64,000 bases of DNA from DYMC01 sp035406705 (GCA_964426675.1 CAYRRM010000008.1:24861-88860); one strand, 5' to 3'; numbered from the stretch's first letter, positions 17,729 through 26,955 are shown. Notes: generated from the sequence alone by a model not told the origin. Numbers and translations are program-made.

Positions 17729-17815
17729 TTCTCCCCCTTTTTTTTGCATTAATTTAAACTTCAAAAGGGGGGACTTCAACTTTTAAAATGGATTTTTTTC
17801 AAAGAAACAGAGTGG

Positions 17816-17843
17816 TTGAAAAATAATCGAAATCTCCTATATT
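17816..17843 (+). promoter_or_regulatory. Promoter of the LamG-protein gene
   Basis: TTGAAA (17816-17821), a 16-bp spacer and TATATT (17838-17843) lie 25 bp before the start codon, with GGAG between them. Confidence 0.45.
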
Positions 17844-17868
17844 AATCCGCGTTGGATCGGAGTTAAAT

Positions 17869-19539
17869 ATGAAAAAATCAGCATTTGCAATTATTCTTTT
17901 GTCTTTCTTTCTTTGCCTTTATGCGCAAGAGGATGTTTTTGAAGATGCAAAAATAGACACATCCTCCCCAGAGAACAAAGAAGAGAAAATCCCTCCGCCT
18001 CCCCAATCTGAAATAGATTCAGCACTTGCAAAGATAAGGGAAATATTCGCCGAAAAACTTAAGTCTCCGGATAAAAAGGCCAAAATTGAACTTGGGGAAA
18101 ATTTTTTAGAAGAGTCGAAAAATACAAAATATCCTTTGAATCTTCGCTACGCATTCTTATCAGAAGCGCAAAAAATATTCACTGAAATGGCCGATGGCGA
18201 GAACCTTGTTAAAAGCATAGAGCTGATGGCAGTTACATTCTCTATTGATAAAATCAAAATCTATTTCGAGAAACTTATGCTTGCAGGCAGAAATACAAAA
18301 ACTACAGACGAAAATCTGTCTATTGCAAATGCTTATAAAACCCTTTATGATTTATGTATAGAACAGTTGCTCTTTGACGATGCCAACAATGCATTAAATG
18401 CGGCACTATCATTCGCACGTAAGTCGAAGAACAAAGACCTTGAAGAAATTATCAAAGCAGAGCAAAAAGATTTTCTAAATTTAAAGAGACAATACCTGTT
18501 AGTCTTACCATCAATTCAAAAGCTCAGCAAAGAGCCAAACAACAAAAACGCAAATTTAAATGTTGGAAAATTCTATTGTTTTGTATTTGATAAATGGGAA
18601 GAAGGCTTGTTGTATCTAAAAAACTCAGATGATGAAAAATTTTCAAAAGCAGCTACTATTGAATTGAGCAACCCTGTTGACCCACAAATTATGCTTCAAT
18701 TAGCTGACCTATGGTGGGAACTCTCAGAGGACAGGAACAATAAAGAATATCAAATTCCCCTAACTAAAAGAGCATGTTTCTGGTATGAAAATGCATTGTC
18801 AGCCCTTGAGGGACTTGATAAACTAAGAATAGAAAAACGCATTCAAACAGCATATACTTATATTTTTAAGACTAATCTTGAAATACCTAAAGATTGCATA
18901 ATAGCATTATCATTCGACCAGGACACCATATCAAGGCGAGGCTCGAGGTATATAATTAGAAATCTCGTAGGAAATGCTTACAACGCCATTGCACATGATG
19001 TCAGTTTAAAAAAAATTTCACTTAAGGATTCAGTTGTGGAATTTGACGGCATAAAGAGTCAGATAGAAATAAAAAATCCGAGAGAGGATCTTTCGAAAGA
19101 TTTCACTTTGGCAATGTGGTTGAAAACTGAAGAGGATAACAGGCGAAGAAATCCATATAATAAATCTTATGGTGCTGAAGGCACTATTACTATTGAAACA
19201 GATAATAGCGTAAATTTTTACTTTGGCTCATCTGGTACAGATGCTGGACCATACACCAGTATCAATTGTCCAAATGCCGTCATAAACGGGAAATGGTCCC
19301 ATATTGCAATCGTAAGAGATTCATCACGTAGAAATGTATCAATCTATTTGAATGGTGAAAAAAAAGCTGAAAAAGTTTATGATTTTGTTGTAAAATCATC
19401 GGAAAAAGACATACTAATAGGTAGTGGTTATGCCGGTGCTTTCAAAGGACAAATTGATGATTTTATTCTTGTTAATAGGGCCTTAACTGATAAAGAGATA
19501 AGGAGGATGTTCAAAGCGGGAGAGAGAAAATTCCAATAA
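17869..19539 (+). CDS. Secreted protein with C-terminal LamG/concanavalin-like domain
   Basis: The 556-residue protein has a signal peptide (MKKSAFAIILLSFFLCLYAQ). A helical middle of about 300 residues looks like irregular TPR repeats (ALSEAQKIF and ANNALNAALSFA-type helices). The C-terminal domain (about 350-550) has the LamG_3 signature: VVEFDGIKS, FTLAMWLKT, WSHIAIVRD, YLNGE and GQIDDFILVNRAL. This layout suggests a periplasmic or surface-bound carbohydrate- or protein-binding role. It converges with the next lipoprotein gene, leaving only 9 bp. No enzymatic motif is visible. Confidence 0.75.
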   Translation: MKKSAFAIILLSFFLCLYAQEDVFEDAKIDTSSPENKEEKIPPPPQSEIDSALAKIREIFAEKLKSPDKKAKIELGENFLEESKNTKYPLNLRYAFLSEAQKIFTEMADGENLVKSIELMAVTFSIDKIKIYFEKLMLAGRNTKTTDENLSIANAYKTLYDLCIEQLLFDDANNALNAALSFARKSKNKDLEEIIKAEQKDFLNLKRQYLLVLPSIQKLSKEPNNKNANLNVGKFYCFVFDKWEEGLLYLKNSDDEKFSKAATIELSNPVDPQIMLQLADLWWELSEDRNNKEYQIPLTKRACFWYENALSALEGLDKLRIEKRIQTAYTYIFKTNLEIPKDCIIALSFDQDTISRRGSRYIIRNLVGNAYNAIAHDVSLKKISLKDSVVEFDGIKSQIEIKNPREDLSKDFTLAMWLKTEEDNRRRNPYNKSYGAEGTITIETDNSVNFYFGSSGTDAGPYTSINCPNAVINGKWSHIAIVRDSSRRNVSIYLNGEKKAEKVYDFVVKSSEKDILIGSGYAGAFKGQIDDFILVNRALTDKEIRRMFKAGERKFQ

Positions 19540-19548
19540 GATTTACTT

Positions 19549-20232
19549 TTACAGATTTAAGTTTGTTTTATTTGAGAATTTCTTGTAAAAAGCCCTTAAG
19601 GCATTTCTGAGCGAATCTAATTTTGCCTTTGATACCGCTTCCTCACTATCTATCAGGAATGACGGCTTAGAAATTTTATCACATCCCTCTCCATCAAAAT
19701 GAGATATTATGCGTTTCGAATCCAGATCGATAACTTCTATTCGCGTTTTTGCATATGCATCTCTGTTTGAACCTGGAATCCAATATGCCCCTATTATAGT
19801 GAGGTCAAGCAAAGCGGCGGGGTTAAAATATTTGTCAAGTTCTACTATTGTCTTAATTACAATTACGGTATTTGTGTTATCACTTGTTTTTGCGATGATT
19901 CCATTAATACTTTTTTCTTCAAGAAGACTTGTTTTAAGGAAGTAATATTCGGAAATTCTCTTGTCTTTTTTCATTGAATCGAGGTAGGAGCCAACCAGCT
20001 CTACATCTTTCTTATTCCATTTCCAGATACTTTCTAATTCTCCTCTATTGTTCAAAGTTTCGATATTCATCCAGACTGCTACTTTTCCCAGAGATTCAGG
20101 GATTGAATCGCTATAGTTATTCAGTAAGGTAGATTGATTTAGTAATTGCGATACCCTGTCCTGGTGGAAGCCGGTTGAGCATCCAGCGAAAAGGAACAAT
20201 AAAAATCCTAAAAGGAATAAGTTTTTTTTCAT
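19549..20232 (-). CDS. Lipoprotein of unknown function
   Basis: The start is the ATG at 20230-20232 after AAGGAGAATAAT; an upstream ATG would add 13 charged residues ahead of the signal. The 227-residue protein has a lipoprotein signal (FLLFLFAGC, Cys at about residue 17). The body has a region like outer-membrane penicillin-binding-activator or DUF4136-type lipoproteins (VIVIKTIVELDKYF, ARIEVIDLDSKRIISHFDG, ALRAFYKKF near the end). I do not recognise a specific family. It is probably anchored to the outer membrane. Confidence 0.6.
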   Translation of the reverse strand: MKKNLFLLGFLLFLFAGCSTGFHQDRVSQLLNQSTLLNNYSDSIPESLGKVAVWMNIETLNNRGELESIWKWNKKDVELVGSYLDSMKKDKRISEYYFLKTSLLEEKSINGIIAKTSDNTNTVIVIKTIVELDKYFNPAALLDLTIIGAYWIPGSNRDAYAKTRIEVIDLDSKRIISHFDGEGCDKISKPSFLIDSEEAVSKAKLDSLRNALRAFYKKFSNKTNLNL

Positions 20233-20339
20233 ATTATTCTCCTTTTTATTCTTTTTTTTGCATTTGCACACGACTCTTTATTAAAGATAATATTGTTATG
20301 GTAGAATTCAAAAAAATAATTCTATAATTTCATCGAAAG

Positions 20340-21317
20340 TCAGCTGCCTTTAAAAAAACGACTTGCGAAAATCGCAAGAGGAAAGATGGCTAATATAACC
20401 CATGATTCCTGTGTCGAAGCATTTTTTGATAATGCAATACTCTGAAAAAGTATTGTGGCAGCTATTAATAAGCCAATGTTAAAACTTATATCTTTTTTTT
20501 GATCGCCAATTTTTCTAAAAAATGATGCAAACAGTAATATTAACACAAAAGAAGCTATTATTCCACTGTAAAAGGATGGTGCCAGATGGCCAGTGTATTT
20601 AAAGATATAAAAGACTTTTTTGTAAAAAGAAGATAGAAAAATCAAAGTTGCCCCAAAGGAAAAAAACACTCCAATTGAGAAAGAAAATAAATCAGAATTT
20701 CTTTCCTTATGTGCGGCAAACGATAAACCAAAAATATACAAAAAATAGAGAAAAATAAAAGTGATTAAATTCATTATAGAACTTAGAGAAAACGGCAAAC
20801 TATGGAATGAATAACCAAGAATTACATTTAATGCCCTGCATGAGGCAAGTAGAATAGGACCAAGAATAGAATTATTCTTAAGGAAATTATTGTAAGTTAT
20901 TATAAAAAGGAGAAGAATAATCATTACAGATAATGATGTTTTGCTTGCGAAATAGGCAAAGAACAAAGAGGAAAGAAAAAAAATTGTTTTTGCGATTTTC
21001 GCATGTGTTAAACTTATCTCTCCAGAGGCGAGGGGGCGCATTGGATTGCTTTCCTTATCTTCCTCAATATCAACTATATCATTTCCAATGAGACCAAAAA
21101 TATATGCGCAAATGGAGGATATTATCAAATAAGTGAAAGAGATATCTATTTTCCCTGCACCTGACAATAATAATCCACATATAAGATCTCCAGGAAGAGT
21201 AAATAAGTTTGGTAATCTTACGAGAGATAAATAAGCGGATATTTTTTTAGATGGAATTTTCAATTTTTTTAGCTTTTTTGAATAGTTTAAAGGAATTTTT
21301 AAGAGAAATTTTAGCAA
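20340..21317 (-). CDS. UbiA-family prenyltransferase
   Basis: The multi-helix membrane protein has the UbiA aspartate motif NDIVDIEEDKESNP followed by RPLASGEIS (residues about 78-100). The second aspartate-rich loop is weak, as in lipid- or sugar-directed members. It could prenylate a quinone precursor or an isoprenoid lipid head group. The frame begins at a TTG 71 bp inside the tatD gene, after GAAGAGG. The transmembrane part starts only after the tatD stop, so a shorter product initiating near a TTG at about 21260 is possible. Two perfect dispersed palindromes are inside it, one near the 3' end. Confidence 0.78.
   Translation of the reverse strand: MLKFLLKIPLNYSKKLKKLKIPSKKISAYLSLVRLPNLFTLPGDLICGLLLSGAGKIDISFTYLIISSICAYIFGLIGNDIVDIEEDKESNPMRPLASGEISLTHAKIAKTIFFLSSLFFAYFASKTSLSVMIILLLFIITYNNFLKNNSILGPILLASCRALNVILGYSFHSLPFSLSSIMNLITFIFLYFLYIFGLSFAAHKERNSDLFSFSIGVFFSFGATLIFLSSFYKKVFYIFKYTGHLAPSFYSGIIASFVLILLFASFFRKIGDQKKDISFNIGLLIAATILFQSIALSKNASTQESWVILAIFPLAIFASRFFKGS
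20365..20375. repeat. Dispersed palindrome, copy 4
   Basis: GCGAAAATCGC near the 3' end of the UbiA-type gene with full 15-bp arms TTGCGA/TCGCAA, read as AIFA. Confidence 0.85.
20992..21002. repeat. Dispersed palindrome, copy 5
   Basis: GCGATTTTCGC in the UbiA-type gene, read as AKIA. A degenerate copy, TTGCGAAATAGGCAA, lies about 45 bp away. Confidence 0.85.
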
Positions 21318-22041
21318 TGTCCTCTTCAGAAGTGGATAAAATTTCAGCGGCTTTTCTTGCTATTATGGGTAAAAACTTAGGATGATTTGTCTTTCCCCTG
21401 TGTGGGACAGGAGTTAAATAGGGAGAATCCGTCTCAAATAAAATTCTATCAATAGGGGTTATCTTTAATAATTTTCTCACATTTTCTCCTTTAGGAAATG
21501 TTATGATCCCTCCATAACCTATATATGCACCTATTTTTAGAAACTCTTTTAGCCAAATTTCTGAACCAGTAAAACAATGCATAACAAATTTTCCTCCAGC
21601 TTTTGTAAAATCAAGCAAGCAATTGAAACAATCCTCATATGCAGAATCAAAATTTTCTTTATCTCTGCAATGAACTATCAAAGGAAGAGAGCTTTCAAGA
21701 GCGCTATCTATTTGTTTCCTGAAAGAGGAGACTTGTAGTTCTTTTTTTGTAAAATTATAAAAATAATCAAGTCCCGATTCTCCGATAGCTACACATTTTT
21801 CCTCTTTTAGTAATTCTCTCAGGGATAGCGTGTTTTCTTCTGCGGAATGAGGATGAATACCAGCTGAAAAAAAAACATTTTCTATTGATTTTGCGAAATT
21901 CGCAGAGAGGTGACTTGTTCTGATATCTGAACCACAAATTAGAATGTATTCGACTCTATTCTCACGAGTTGAGAATCGAAAATCTAAAGGGTTTTCATTT
22001 TCATCTATATGAGCATGTGTGTCAAAAAAAAATGCAGACAT
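21247..22041 (-). CDS. tatD: TatD-family metal-dependent DNase
   Basis: The 264-residue protein carries all family metal ligands: DTHAHID (residues 7-13), GIHPH (about 66-70), GESGLDYF (about 88), HCRD (about 130), MHCFTG (about 155) and ETDSPYLTP (about 205). It is a cytoplasmic TIM-barrel hydrolase with 3'-exonuclease activity in known members. It follows the glycosyltransferase gene by 4 bp and overlaps the UbiA-type gene. One perfect palindrome lies in the stretch encoding SANFAKS. Confidence 0.92.
   Translation of the reverse strand: MSAFFFDTHAHIDENENPLDFRFSTRENRVEYILICGSDIRTSHLSANFAKSIENVFFSAGIHPHSAEENTLSLRELLKEEKCVAIGESGLDYFYNFTKKELQVSSFRKQIDSALESSLPLIVHCRDKENFDSAYEDCFNCLLDFTKAGGKFVMHCFTGSEIWLKEFLKIGAYIGYGGIITFPKGENVRKLLKITPIDRILFETDSPYLTPVPHRGKTNHPKFLPIIARKAAEILSTSEEDIAKISLKNSFKLFKKAKKIENSI
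21893..21903. repeat. Dispersed palindrome, copy 6
   Basis: GCGAAATTCGC in tatD, read as ANFA. Confidence 0.85.
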
Positions 22042-22045
22042 AACT

Positions 22046-22783
22046 CTATTTGTAATCCTTATGATAATCTCTGCTTACCATCAATTTTTCCAATAGGCAA
22101 TAAAGGATAATAAAAAAATACCTTGATCCCATTTCCTTAATCTTTAACTTGGATACTCCTGTTTTTCTATTATGCCAGCTTATTGGTATGATTTCAAATT
22201 TATATCCTCTGATATAAGCTTTAAGAGGAAGTTCAACTGTCAAGTTAAAATGAGGGGAAAGAAAAGGTCTACAGGTTTCTATTACTTCGCGTCTGTAACA
22301 TTTAAAAGCATTAGTGGTATCATTCAATCCGTGTCTGAAAAGTAGCCGTATTATAAGATTTCCCAACCTATTGAGTATTAACTTATGTATAGGGTAATCA
22401 ACAACTTTTCCTCCTTTTATAAATCTTGAACCAAAAACGCAATCAGCGCCATGTTCAATTTTTTTGAAATACTTCACAAGGTCATCAGGACTATCGCTGG
22501 CATCTGCCATAAATATGGCAACAGCATCTCCAGTAAATGCATCGAGTCCTCTTCTTACAGCCATTCCGAAACCGGGCTTATCTTCGTTTTTTACTAAAAT
22601 GATGCGCTTATTGTTATTTGCGATTTTCGCAACAACTTCTTCAGTATTGTCGGTGCAATGATCTGCTACAACAATAATTTCATAGTCAAATTTTTCACTA
22701 TTAAGTTTTTCGCAAAGAGTTGTTACTGTAGAAGCTATGCATTCATCTTCATTATGTGCTGGTATTACAACGGAAAATTTCAT
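22046..22783 (-). CDS. Family 2 glycosyltransferase (dolichol-phosphate-mannose-synthase like)
   Basis: The 245-residue protein has the GT-A fold signatures VVIPAHNEDECI (residues 4-15), VVADHCTDNT (about 39-48), PGFGMAVRRGL (about 70) and the DXD-like MADASDSPDDL (about 91-101). There are no membrane helices, so it matches soluble DPM1-type enzymes that load a sugar onto a polyprenyl phosphate. The gene lies 4 bp from tatD and two genes from a UbiA-type prenyltransferase. It has one perfect palindrome at 22620. Confidence 0.87.
   Translation of the reverse strand: MKFSVVIPAHNEDECIASTVTTLCEKLNSEKFDYEIIVVADHCTDNTEEVVAKIANNNKRIILVKNEDKPGFGMAVRRGLDAFTGDAVAIFMADASDSPDDLVKYFKKIEHGADCVFGSRFIKGGKVVDYPIHKLILNRLGNLIIRLLFRHGLNDTTNAFKCYRREVIETCRPFLSPHFNLTVELPLKAYIRGYKFEIIPISWHNRKTGVSKLKIKEMGSRYFFIILYCLLEKLMVSRDYHKDYK
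22620..22630. repeat. Dispersed palindrome, copy 7
   Basis: GCGATTTTCGC in the glycosyltransferase gene, with full TTGCGA/TCGCAA arms, read as AKIA. Confidence 0.85.
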
Positions 22784-22863
22784 AATTTTAATAATTTAGC
22801 ATAGTGAATAAAATGGACAAATAAAAGTTCAGTTCTCTCTTATATTTATTATGGTATATATTA

Positions 22864-24258
22864 CTAATCAAAGCCTAATTTATTTACATTTTCCGGAGAG
22901 ATTAGTTCATTAAACTCTTCTTCACTCAATAATTTTTTTTCCAGGATTAATTCGCGAAGATTTTTTTTGGTCTTTCCCATCTCTTTAGCAAGATTGCACA
23001 ATTCAGAATATGGAATTTTATTTATCAAAGCTGTAAGGGAGGCTGTTGAAGATAAAATATGCCGTTTGCATACCTCTTCATTTGCAATTATACCTTCTAT
23101 GCAATACTTACTCAAAATTTTAGCGGAATTTGCAAGAATCTGGAGAGATTCTAAAAATTTATCTGCAATTAAAGGCATAAGATGGTTTAACTCAAGATTA
23201 GCCGAGGCACAAGCTGTAGAGATTGCTACGTCGTTGGAAATAACAGTAATGGCTTCTTGAAGTACTGCCTCCGGGATAACAGGGTTTACTTTGCCGGGCA
23301 TTATAGATGAACCAGTTTGTAAGGCAGGTAGTTTTATTTCTCCTAATCCTGCTTCTGGACCTGATGCCATTAAACGCAAATCATTTGAAATTTTAGCTAA
23401 ATCAACAGCAAAAGTTCGTAAAATTCCACTTGTTTCTACAATTGCATCCTGATTTTGTGTGGCTTCGTAAAGATTTTCTGCTCTAGCGAGAGGCAAACCA
23501 GTAATTTTTCTAAGATTTTCAACTACTTTAAATATATATTTTCGTGGGGCTCCAAGCCCTGTCCCGATAGCTGTGCCTCCCAGATTTACAACTTTTAGAC
23601 GTTCTTCACATTTATAAATTCTCCATCTGTCTCTTCCTACCGCTTCGGCAAATGCGGAAAAATTCTTTCCTAATGTAGAGAGAACAGCGTCCATCATTTC
23701 AGTTCTTGCTATTTTTACGATTCCGGAAAATTCTTTTTCCTTTTTTTGTAAAGATTCGAGTAGTTTTACGGTTTCCTTTTCTAAGTTTTTAAGCTCAAAT
23801 AGTGCAGCGGTTCTGAGAGCAGTCGGATATGTGTCATTTGTAGATTGGTGCATATTTACATCATCAATCGGATGAATGATAGAATAATTTCCCGGAAGAG
23901 AACCAAGTGAAATTATTGCGAAATTCGCAATTACCTCGTTTACATTCATATTTGTTGAAGTTCCAGCTCCTCCCTGTAAAGCATCCACTACTATATGGGA
24001 ATCGAGTTCTCCTTCAATCATTTTTCTGCATGCTATTTCAATGGCTCTAAATTTTTCTTCTGAGAGATATTTGAGGTCGTAGTTAGTTATGGCGCATGCT
24101 AATTTTACTGCTCCATAGGCGTGAATGAGGGAAGGATTTACTCTTTTTCTTGAAATTTCAAAATTTTCGACTGCCCTTGCGGTATGGATTCCATATAAAA
24201 TATCAACTGGAATATCCTTTTTGCCAATAAAATCTTCTTCTATTCTGACTTTTAACAT
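22864..24258 (-). CDS. aspA: Aspartate ammonia-lyase
   Basis: The 464-residue protein is full length for the fumarase/aspartase superfamily. It has the signature loop GSSIMPGKVNPVIPE (about residues 320-334), ALQGGAGTSTNMNVNEV (about 97-113) and HQSTNDTYPTA (about 141). LGGTAIGTG near residue 220 favours aspartase over fumarase, and the start follows GAGGAGACTTC. It interconverts L-aspartate with fumarate and ammonia. It is divergent from trpB2 with 115 bp between them. TRTEMMDAV replaces the more usual GRTHLQDAVP, a modest deviation near the active site. Confidence 0.87.
   Translation of the reverse strand: MLKVRIEEDFIGKKDIPVDILYGIHTARAVENFEISRKRVNPSLIHAYGAVKLACAITNYDLKYLSEEKFRAIEIACRKMIEGELDSHIVVDALQGGAGTSTNMNVNEVIANFAIISLGSLPGNYSIIHPIDDVNMHQSTNDTYPTALRTAALFELKNLEKETVKLLESLQKKEKEFSGIVKIARTEMMDAVLSTLGKNFSAFAEAVGRDRWRIYKCEERLKVVNLGGTAIGTGLGAPRKYIFKVVENLRKITGLPLARAENLYEATQNQDAIVETSGILRTFAVDLAKISNDLRLMASGPEAGLGEIKLPALQTGSSIMPGKVNPVIPEAVLQEAITVISNDVAISTACASANLELNHLMPLIADKFLESLQILANSAKILSKYCIEGIIANEEVCKRHILSSTASLTALINKIPYSELCNLAKEMGKTKKNLRELILEKKLLSEEEFNELISPENVNKLGFD
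23918..23928. repeat. Dispersed palindrome, copy 8
   Basis: GCGAAATTCGC in aspA within ATTGCGAAATTCGCAAT, read as ANFA. Confidence 0.85.
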
Positions 24259-24373
24259 GAAGTCTCCTCATTTATTTTTGAATATAGAAAACGGGCTTTC
24301 AAAAATCAATTAGTAATTTTTGCATAATAGAGTATAATTCCAATAATTTTTCAATTGGAATTGGGAGAAAATA

Positions 24374-25732
24374 ATGCAAAAAATAAAATTTTTACTTGAA
24401 GAAAAGGAGATTCCGCGTCAATGGTACAATATTCTCGCAGATATGCCTGGATTACCTCCTCCGCTTGATCCTATTACACATAAACCTGTCAGTCCAGCTT
24501 CTCTGGAAAAAATTTTCCCTGCTAATCTTGTTGAACATGAAATAGAAACAAAACGCTGGGTAGATATTCCGGAAGAAGTTATTGAAAAATTCCTATTATG
24601 GAGACCAACCCCTCTTTGCAGAGCCGTAAATTTTGAAAAAGCTCTCGATACTCCTGCAAAAATTTTCTATAAAAATGAATCTTTGTCTCCGGCAGGAAGC
24701 CATAAAGTGAATTCTGCTATAGCTCAGGCTTATTATAGTAAAGCCTTTGGAATCAAAAGACTAACGACAGAAACCGGCGCGGGACAATGGGGGAGTGCTT
24801 TAAGCTTTGCATGCCAATTATTCAATATAGCTCTGAAGGTTTATATGGTCAAAGTAAGCTTTCACCAAAAACCTTTTAGAAAAACAATGATGAAATTATG
24901 GGGAGCACAGTGCGTGCCAAGTCCAAGCCCTGATACTGAAATTGGCAGAAAAATCCTCCGAGAGGATCCTGATAATCCTGGAAGTCTTGGAATAGCCATA
25001 AGCGAAGCTATAGAAGATGCTCTACAGAATAAAGATACAAGGTATTCACTTGGAAGCGTTCTGAATTTCGTATGCCTTCATCAGACAATAATAGGACTTG
25101 AAGCTGAAAAACAATTAAAACTCGCTGGAATTTATCCGGATATTGTAATAGGATGTGTAGGAGGTGGCTCAAATTTTGCCGGTATCGCCGCTCCTTTTAT
25201 ACGGGACAAAATTAATGGAAAAAAAATAGAGATTATCGGAGTTGAACCGCAAGCATGTCCAACAATGACGCGTGCACCATATATTTATGATTACGGAGAT
25301 ACAGCCTGTAAAACACCATTAATGCCAATGTATTCTCTCGGCCACAATTTTATGCCTCCGCCTTTACACGCTGGTGGTTTACGTTATCACGGACTTTCTC
25401 CTATAGTAAGCAGATTACTTGCCGATAAGTTGATAAGTGCAGAGGCTATTCCTCAAATTGAGTGTTATAATTATGCAAAATTATGGGCTTCCACCGAGGG
25501 AATTATACCAGCGCCAGAGTCTTCTCATGCAATAGCAGCGGTGGCAATAGAAGCCTTAAAAGCGAGAGAAGAAAAAAGAGAAAAAAATATAGTGTTTTGT
25601 TTATCAGGACATGGCTTGATGGATTTGAATGGATATGATGCTTTCCTCGATGGAAAACTATCAAATCTTGTTGTAAATGAAGAAGATATACAAAAAAGTA
25701 TAGAACAAATAAAAGATTATCCAAAACCTTAA
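24374..25732 (+). CDS. trpB: Tryptophan synthase beta chain, TrpB2 type
   Basis: The 452-residue length and the extended N-terminus are typical of TrpB2. The PLP lysine is in SPAGSHKVNSA (about residues 99-109). The TrpB2-specific ETGAGQWGSAL (about 136) replaces the GQHG of TrpB1, and the phosphate loop is CVGGGSNFAG (about 262). The start follows TTGGGAGAAAATA. TrpB2 enzymes condense indole with serine and are thought to salvage indole or act without a standard TrpA. No other trp genes are in the window. Confidence 0.94.
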   Translation: MQKIKFLLEEKEIPRQWYNILADMPGLPPPLDPITHKPVSPASLEKIFPANLVEHEIETKRWVDIPEEVIEKFLLWRPTPLCRAVNFEKALDTPAKIFYKNESLSPAGSHKVNSAIAQAYYSKAFGIKRLTTETGAGQWGSALSFACQLFNIALKVYMVKVSFHQKPFRKTMMKLWGAQCVPSPSPDTEIGRKILREDPDNPGSLGIAISEAIEDALQNKDTRYSLGSVLNFVCLHQTIIGLEAEKQLKLAGIYPDIVIGCVGGGSNFAGIAAPFIRDKINGKKIEIIGVEPQACPTMTRAPYIYDYGDTACKTPLMPMYSLGHNFMPPPLHAGGLRYHGLSPIVSRLLADKLISAEAIPQIECYNYAKLWASTEGIIPAPESSHAIAAVAIEALKAREEKREKNIVFCLSGHGLMDLNGYDAFLDGKLSNLVVNEEDIQKSIEQIKDYPKP

Positions 25733-25752
25733 AAAATTTTTTTAAAAAAAAT

Positions 25753-25780
25753 TTGAATTTCATAAAAAAGTATTTATATT
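25753..25780 (+). promoter_or_regulatory. Promoter of the 71-residue protein gene
   Basis: TTGAAT (25753-25758), a 16-bp spacer and TATATT (25775-25780) precede a strong GGAGG ribosome site at the small gene, suggesting independent and possibly strong expression. Confidence 0.4.
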
Positions 25781-25824
25781 TCAGTTTGTAAGTTAAAAAT
25801 AATTTTTTTAATTTGGAGGAAAAA

Positions 25825-26040
25825 ATGGGACTAAAAGAAGACAACCTCAAAAAACTTTCAAGAACCACGATTCTTACTACTTTTGTAAAAAAGAACAAAG
25901 GTGAATGGGATCACGCAAAGTGGGAAGAGTTACTTGCAGAAATCAAGAAGAAAGGTTTTGACCCCATAGATCCAGATCAGGTTGGACTTCTTCTTGAGAA
26001 GAAGAAAGCCGAATACTGGGCAAAAAATAAAAAGAAATAA
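25825..26040 (+). CDS. Small conserved-looking acidic/basic protein, function unknown
   Basis: The start is the ATG at 25825 behind TTGGAGGAAAAA, giving 71 residues: a Lys-rich N-terminus, then W-x-x-x-K-W-x-x-L-L-x-x-I-KKKGFDPIDPDQVG and a charged C-terminal helix LLEKKKAEYWAK. It looks folded and soluble, with no cysteines and no signal. The strong ribosome site and its own promoter support a real gene. I do not recognise the family; an RNA- or ribosome-associated factor is only a guess. Confidence 0.7.
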   Translation: MGLKEDNLKKLSRTTILTTFVKKNKGEWDHAKWEELLAEIKKKGFDPIDPDQVGLLLEKKKAEYWAKNKKK

Positions 26041-26127
26041 TTCTATTATTTTCAGAATAGTTTCTGTATAAGAGGATTTTGTAATCTTCTGTTTTTGCTA
26101 TGGTCGGAGTTATTTTCTGAAGGTATT

Positions 26128-26844
26128 TTACATCTTTCTTGTATTACTCTCGTAAATAAGACTTTCTATCTCCTTATGTAGTAAAAATCGCCATCTTCCA
26201 GCGGACAGTTGTTTGTCAAGTCTAAGCTTGCCTATAGCTGACCGCCGGAGCTTTCTTACTTTTAAACCGATAAATTTTAGTAATCTCCTTATTTCTCTAT
26301 TCTTTCCTTCTTGCATTATAAAGATATATAGATTTTCAGCTTTTTTTATTATCTTTTTTGCTTTCAGCAAGTCATTCCTATCGCGAATTCCTTTCTCGAG
26401 TTGTTTTATCTTTTCAGGTGGTATTGGTAAATCTGTATGAACGGTATAAGTTTTTGTTATTCCAAAACTGGGATGAGTTATTTTATACGCGAAATCGCCA
26501 TCGTTAGTTAGCAATAATAATCCTTCACTATCTTTATCGAGTCTTCCTACAGGAAAAATTCTTGTTCCTTTTATTTTTATAATATCTGTTAGTGTAAGTT
26601 CATTATTATTTTGGGCAACAGAAGAACAAACAACTCCTTCTGGTTTATTCAGCATAATATATATTTTTTTGTCATTTTTTTTCACTATTTTTTTCCCAAT
26701 CATAACTTTATCGTTTTCGGATATTCTAACCCATGGGTCAAAAACAATTTGACCATTAACGGAAACAAGCCCTGATTTGATTATTTGATCGGCCTTTCTT
26801 CTTGAAACAAGAGCATAGTTACTTAGATATTTTGATAATCGCAT
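26128..26844 (-). CDS. RsuA/RluB-family pseudouridine synthase
   Basis: The 238-residue protein has an N-terminal S4 RNA-binding domain (MRLSKYLSNYALVSRRKAD, GLVSVNGQ). The catalytic motif GRLDKDSEGLLLLTNDG (about residues 97-113) contains the active-site Asp. The downstream GKNREIRRLL is the other family signature. It modifies a uridine in 16S or 23S rRNA; length and motifs fit RluB or RsuA but do not separate them. The start follows GAGGT. It is a single gene between two plus-strand genes. Confidence 0.9.
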   Translation of the reverse strand: MRLSKYLSNYALVSRRKADQIIKSGLVSVNGQIVFDPWVRISENDKVMIGKKIVKKNDKKIYIMLNKPEGVVCSSVAQNNNELTLTDIIKIKGTRIFPVGRLDKDSEGLLLLTNDGDFAYKITHPSFGITKTYTVHTDLPIPPEKIKQLEKGIRDRNDLLKAKKIIKKAENLYIFIMQEGKNREIRRLLKFIGLKVRKLRRSAIGKLRLDKQLSAGRWRFLLHKEIESLIYESNTRKM

Positions 26845-26955
26845 TAGCTTTTACCTCATTTTTCTATTTATTTTTGTTTTGAAAAAATCAATTTTGCAGT
26901 AAATTGTAAAAATTCCAGTATTTTATTTTTTTATTGTTAAAAAAAAGGAAATTTT

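Noticed and set aside
26489..26498. GCGAAATCGC in the pseudouridine synthase gene
   Set aside because: The spacer is one base shorter than in the perfect palindrome set, so I did not count it, although it may be a decayed copy.
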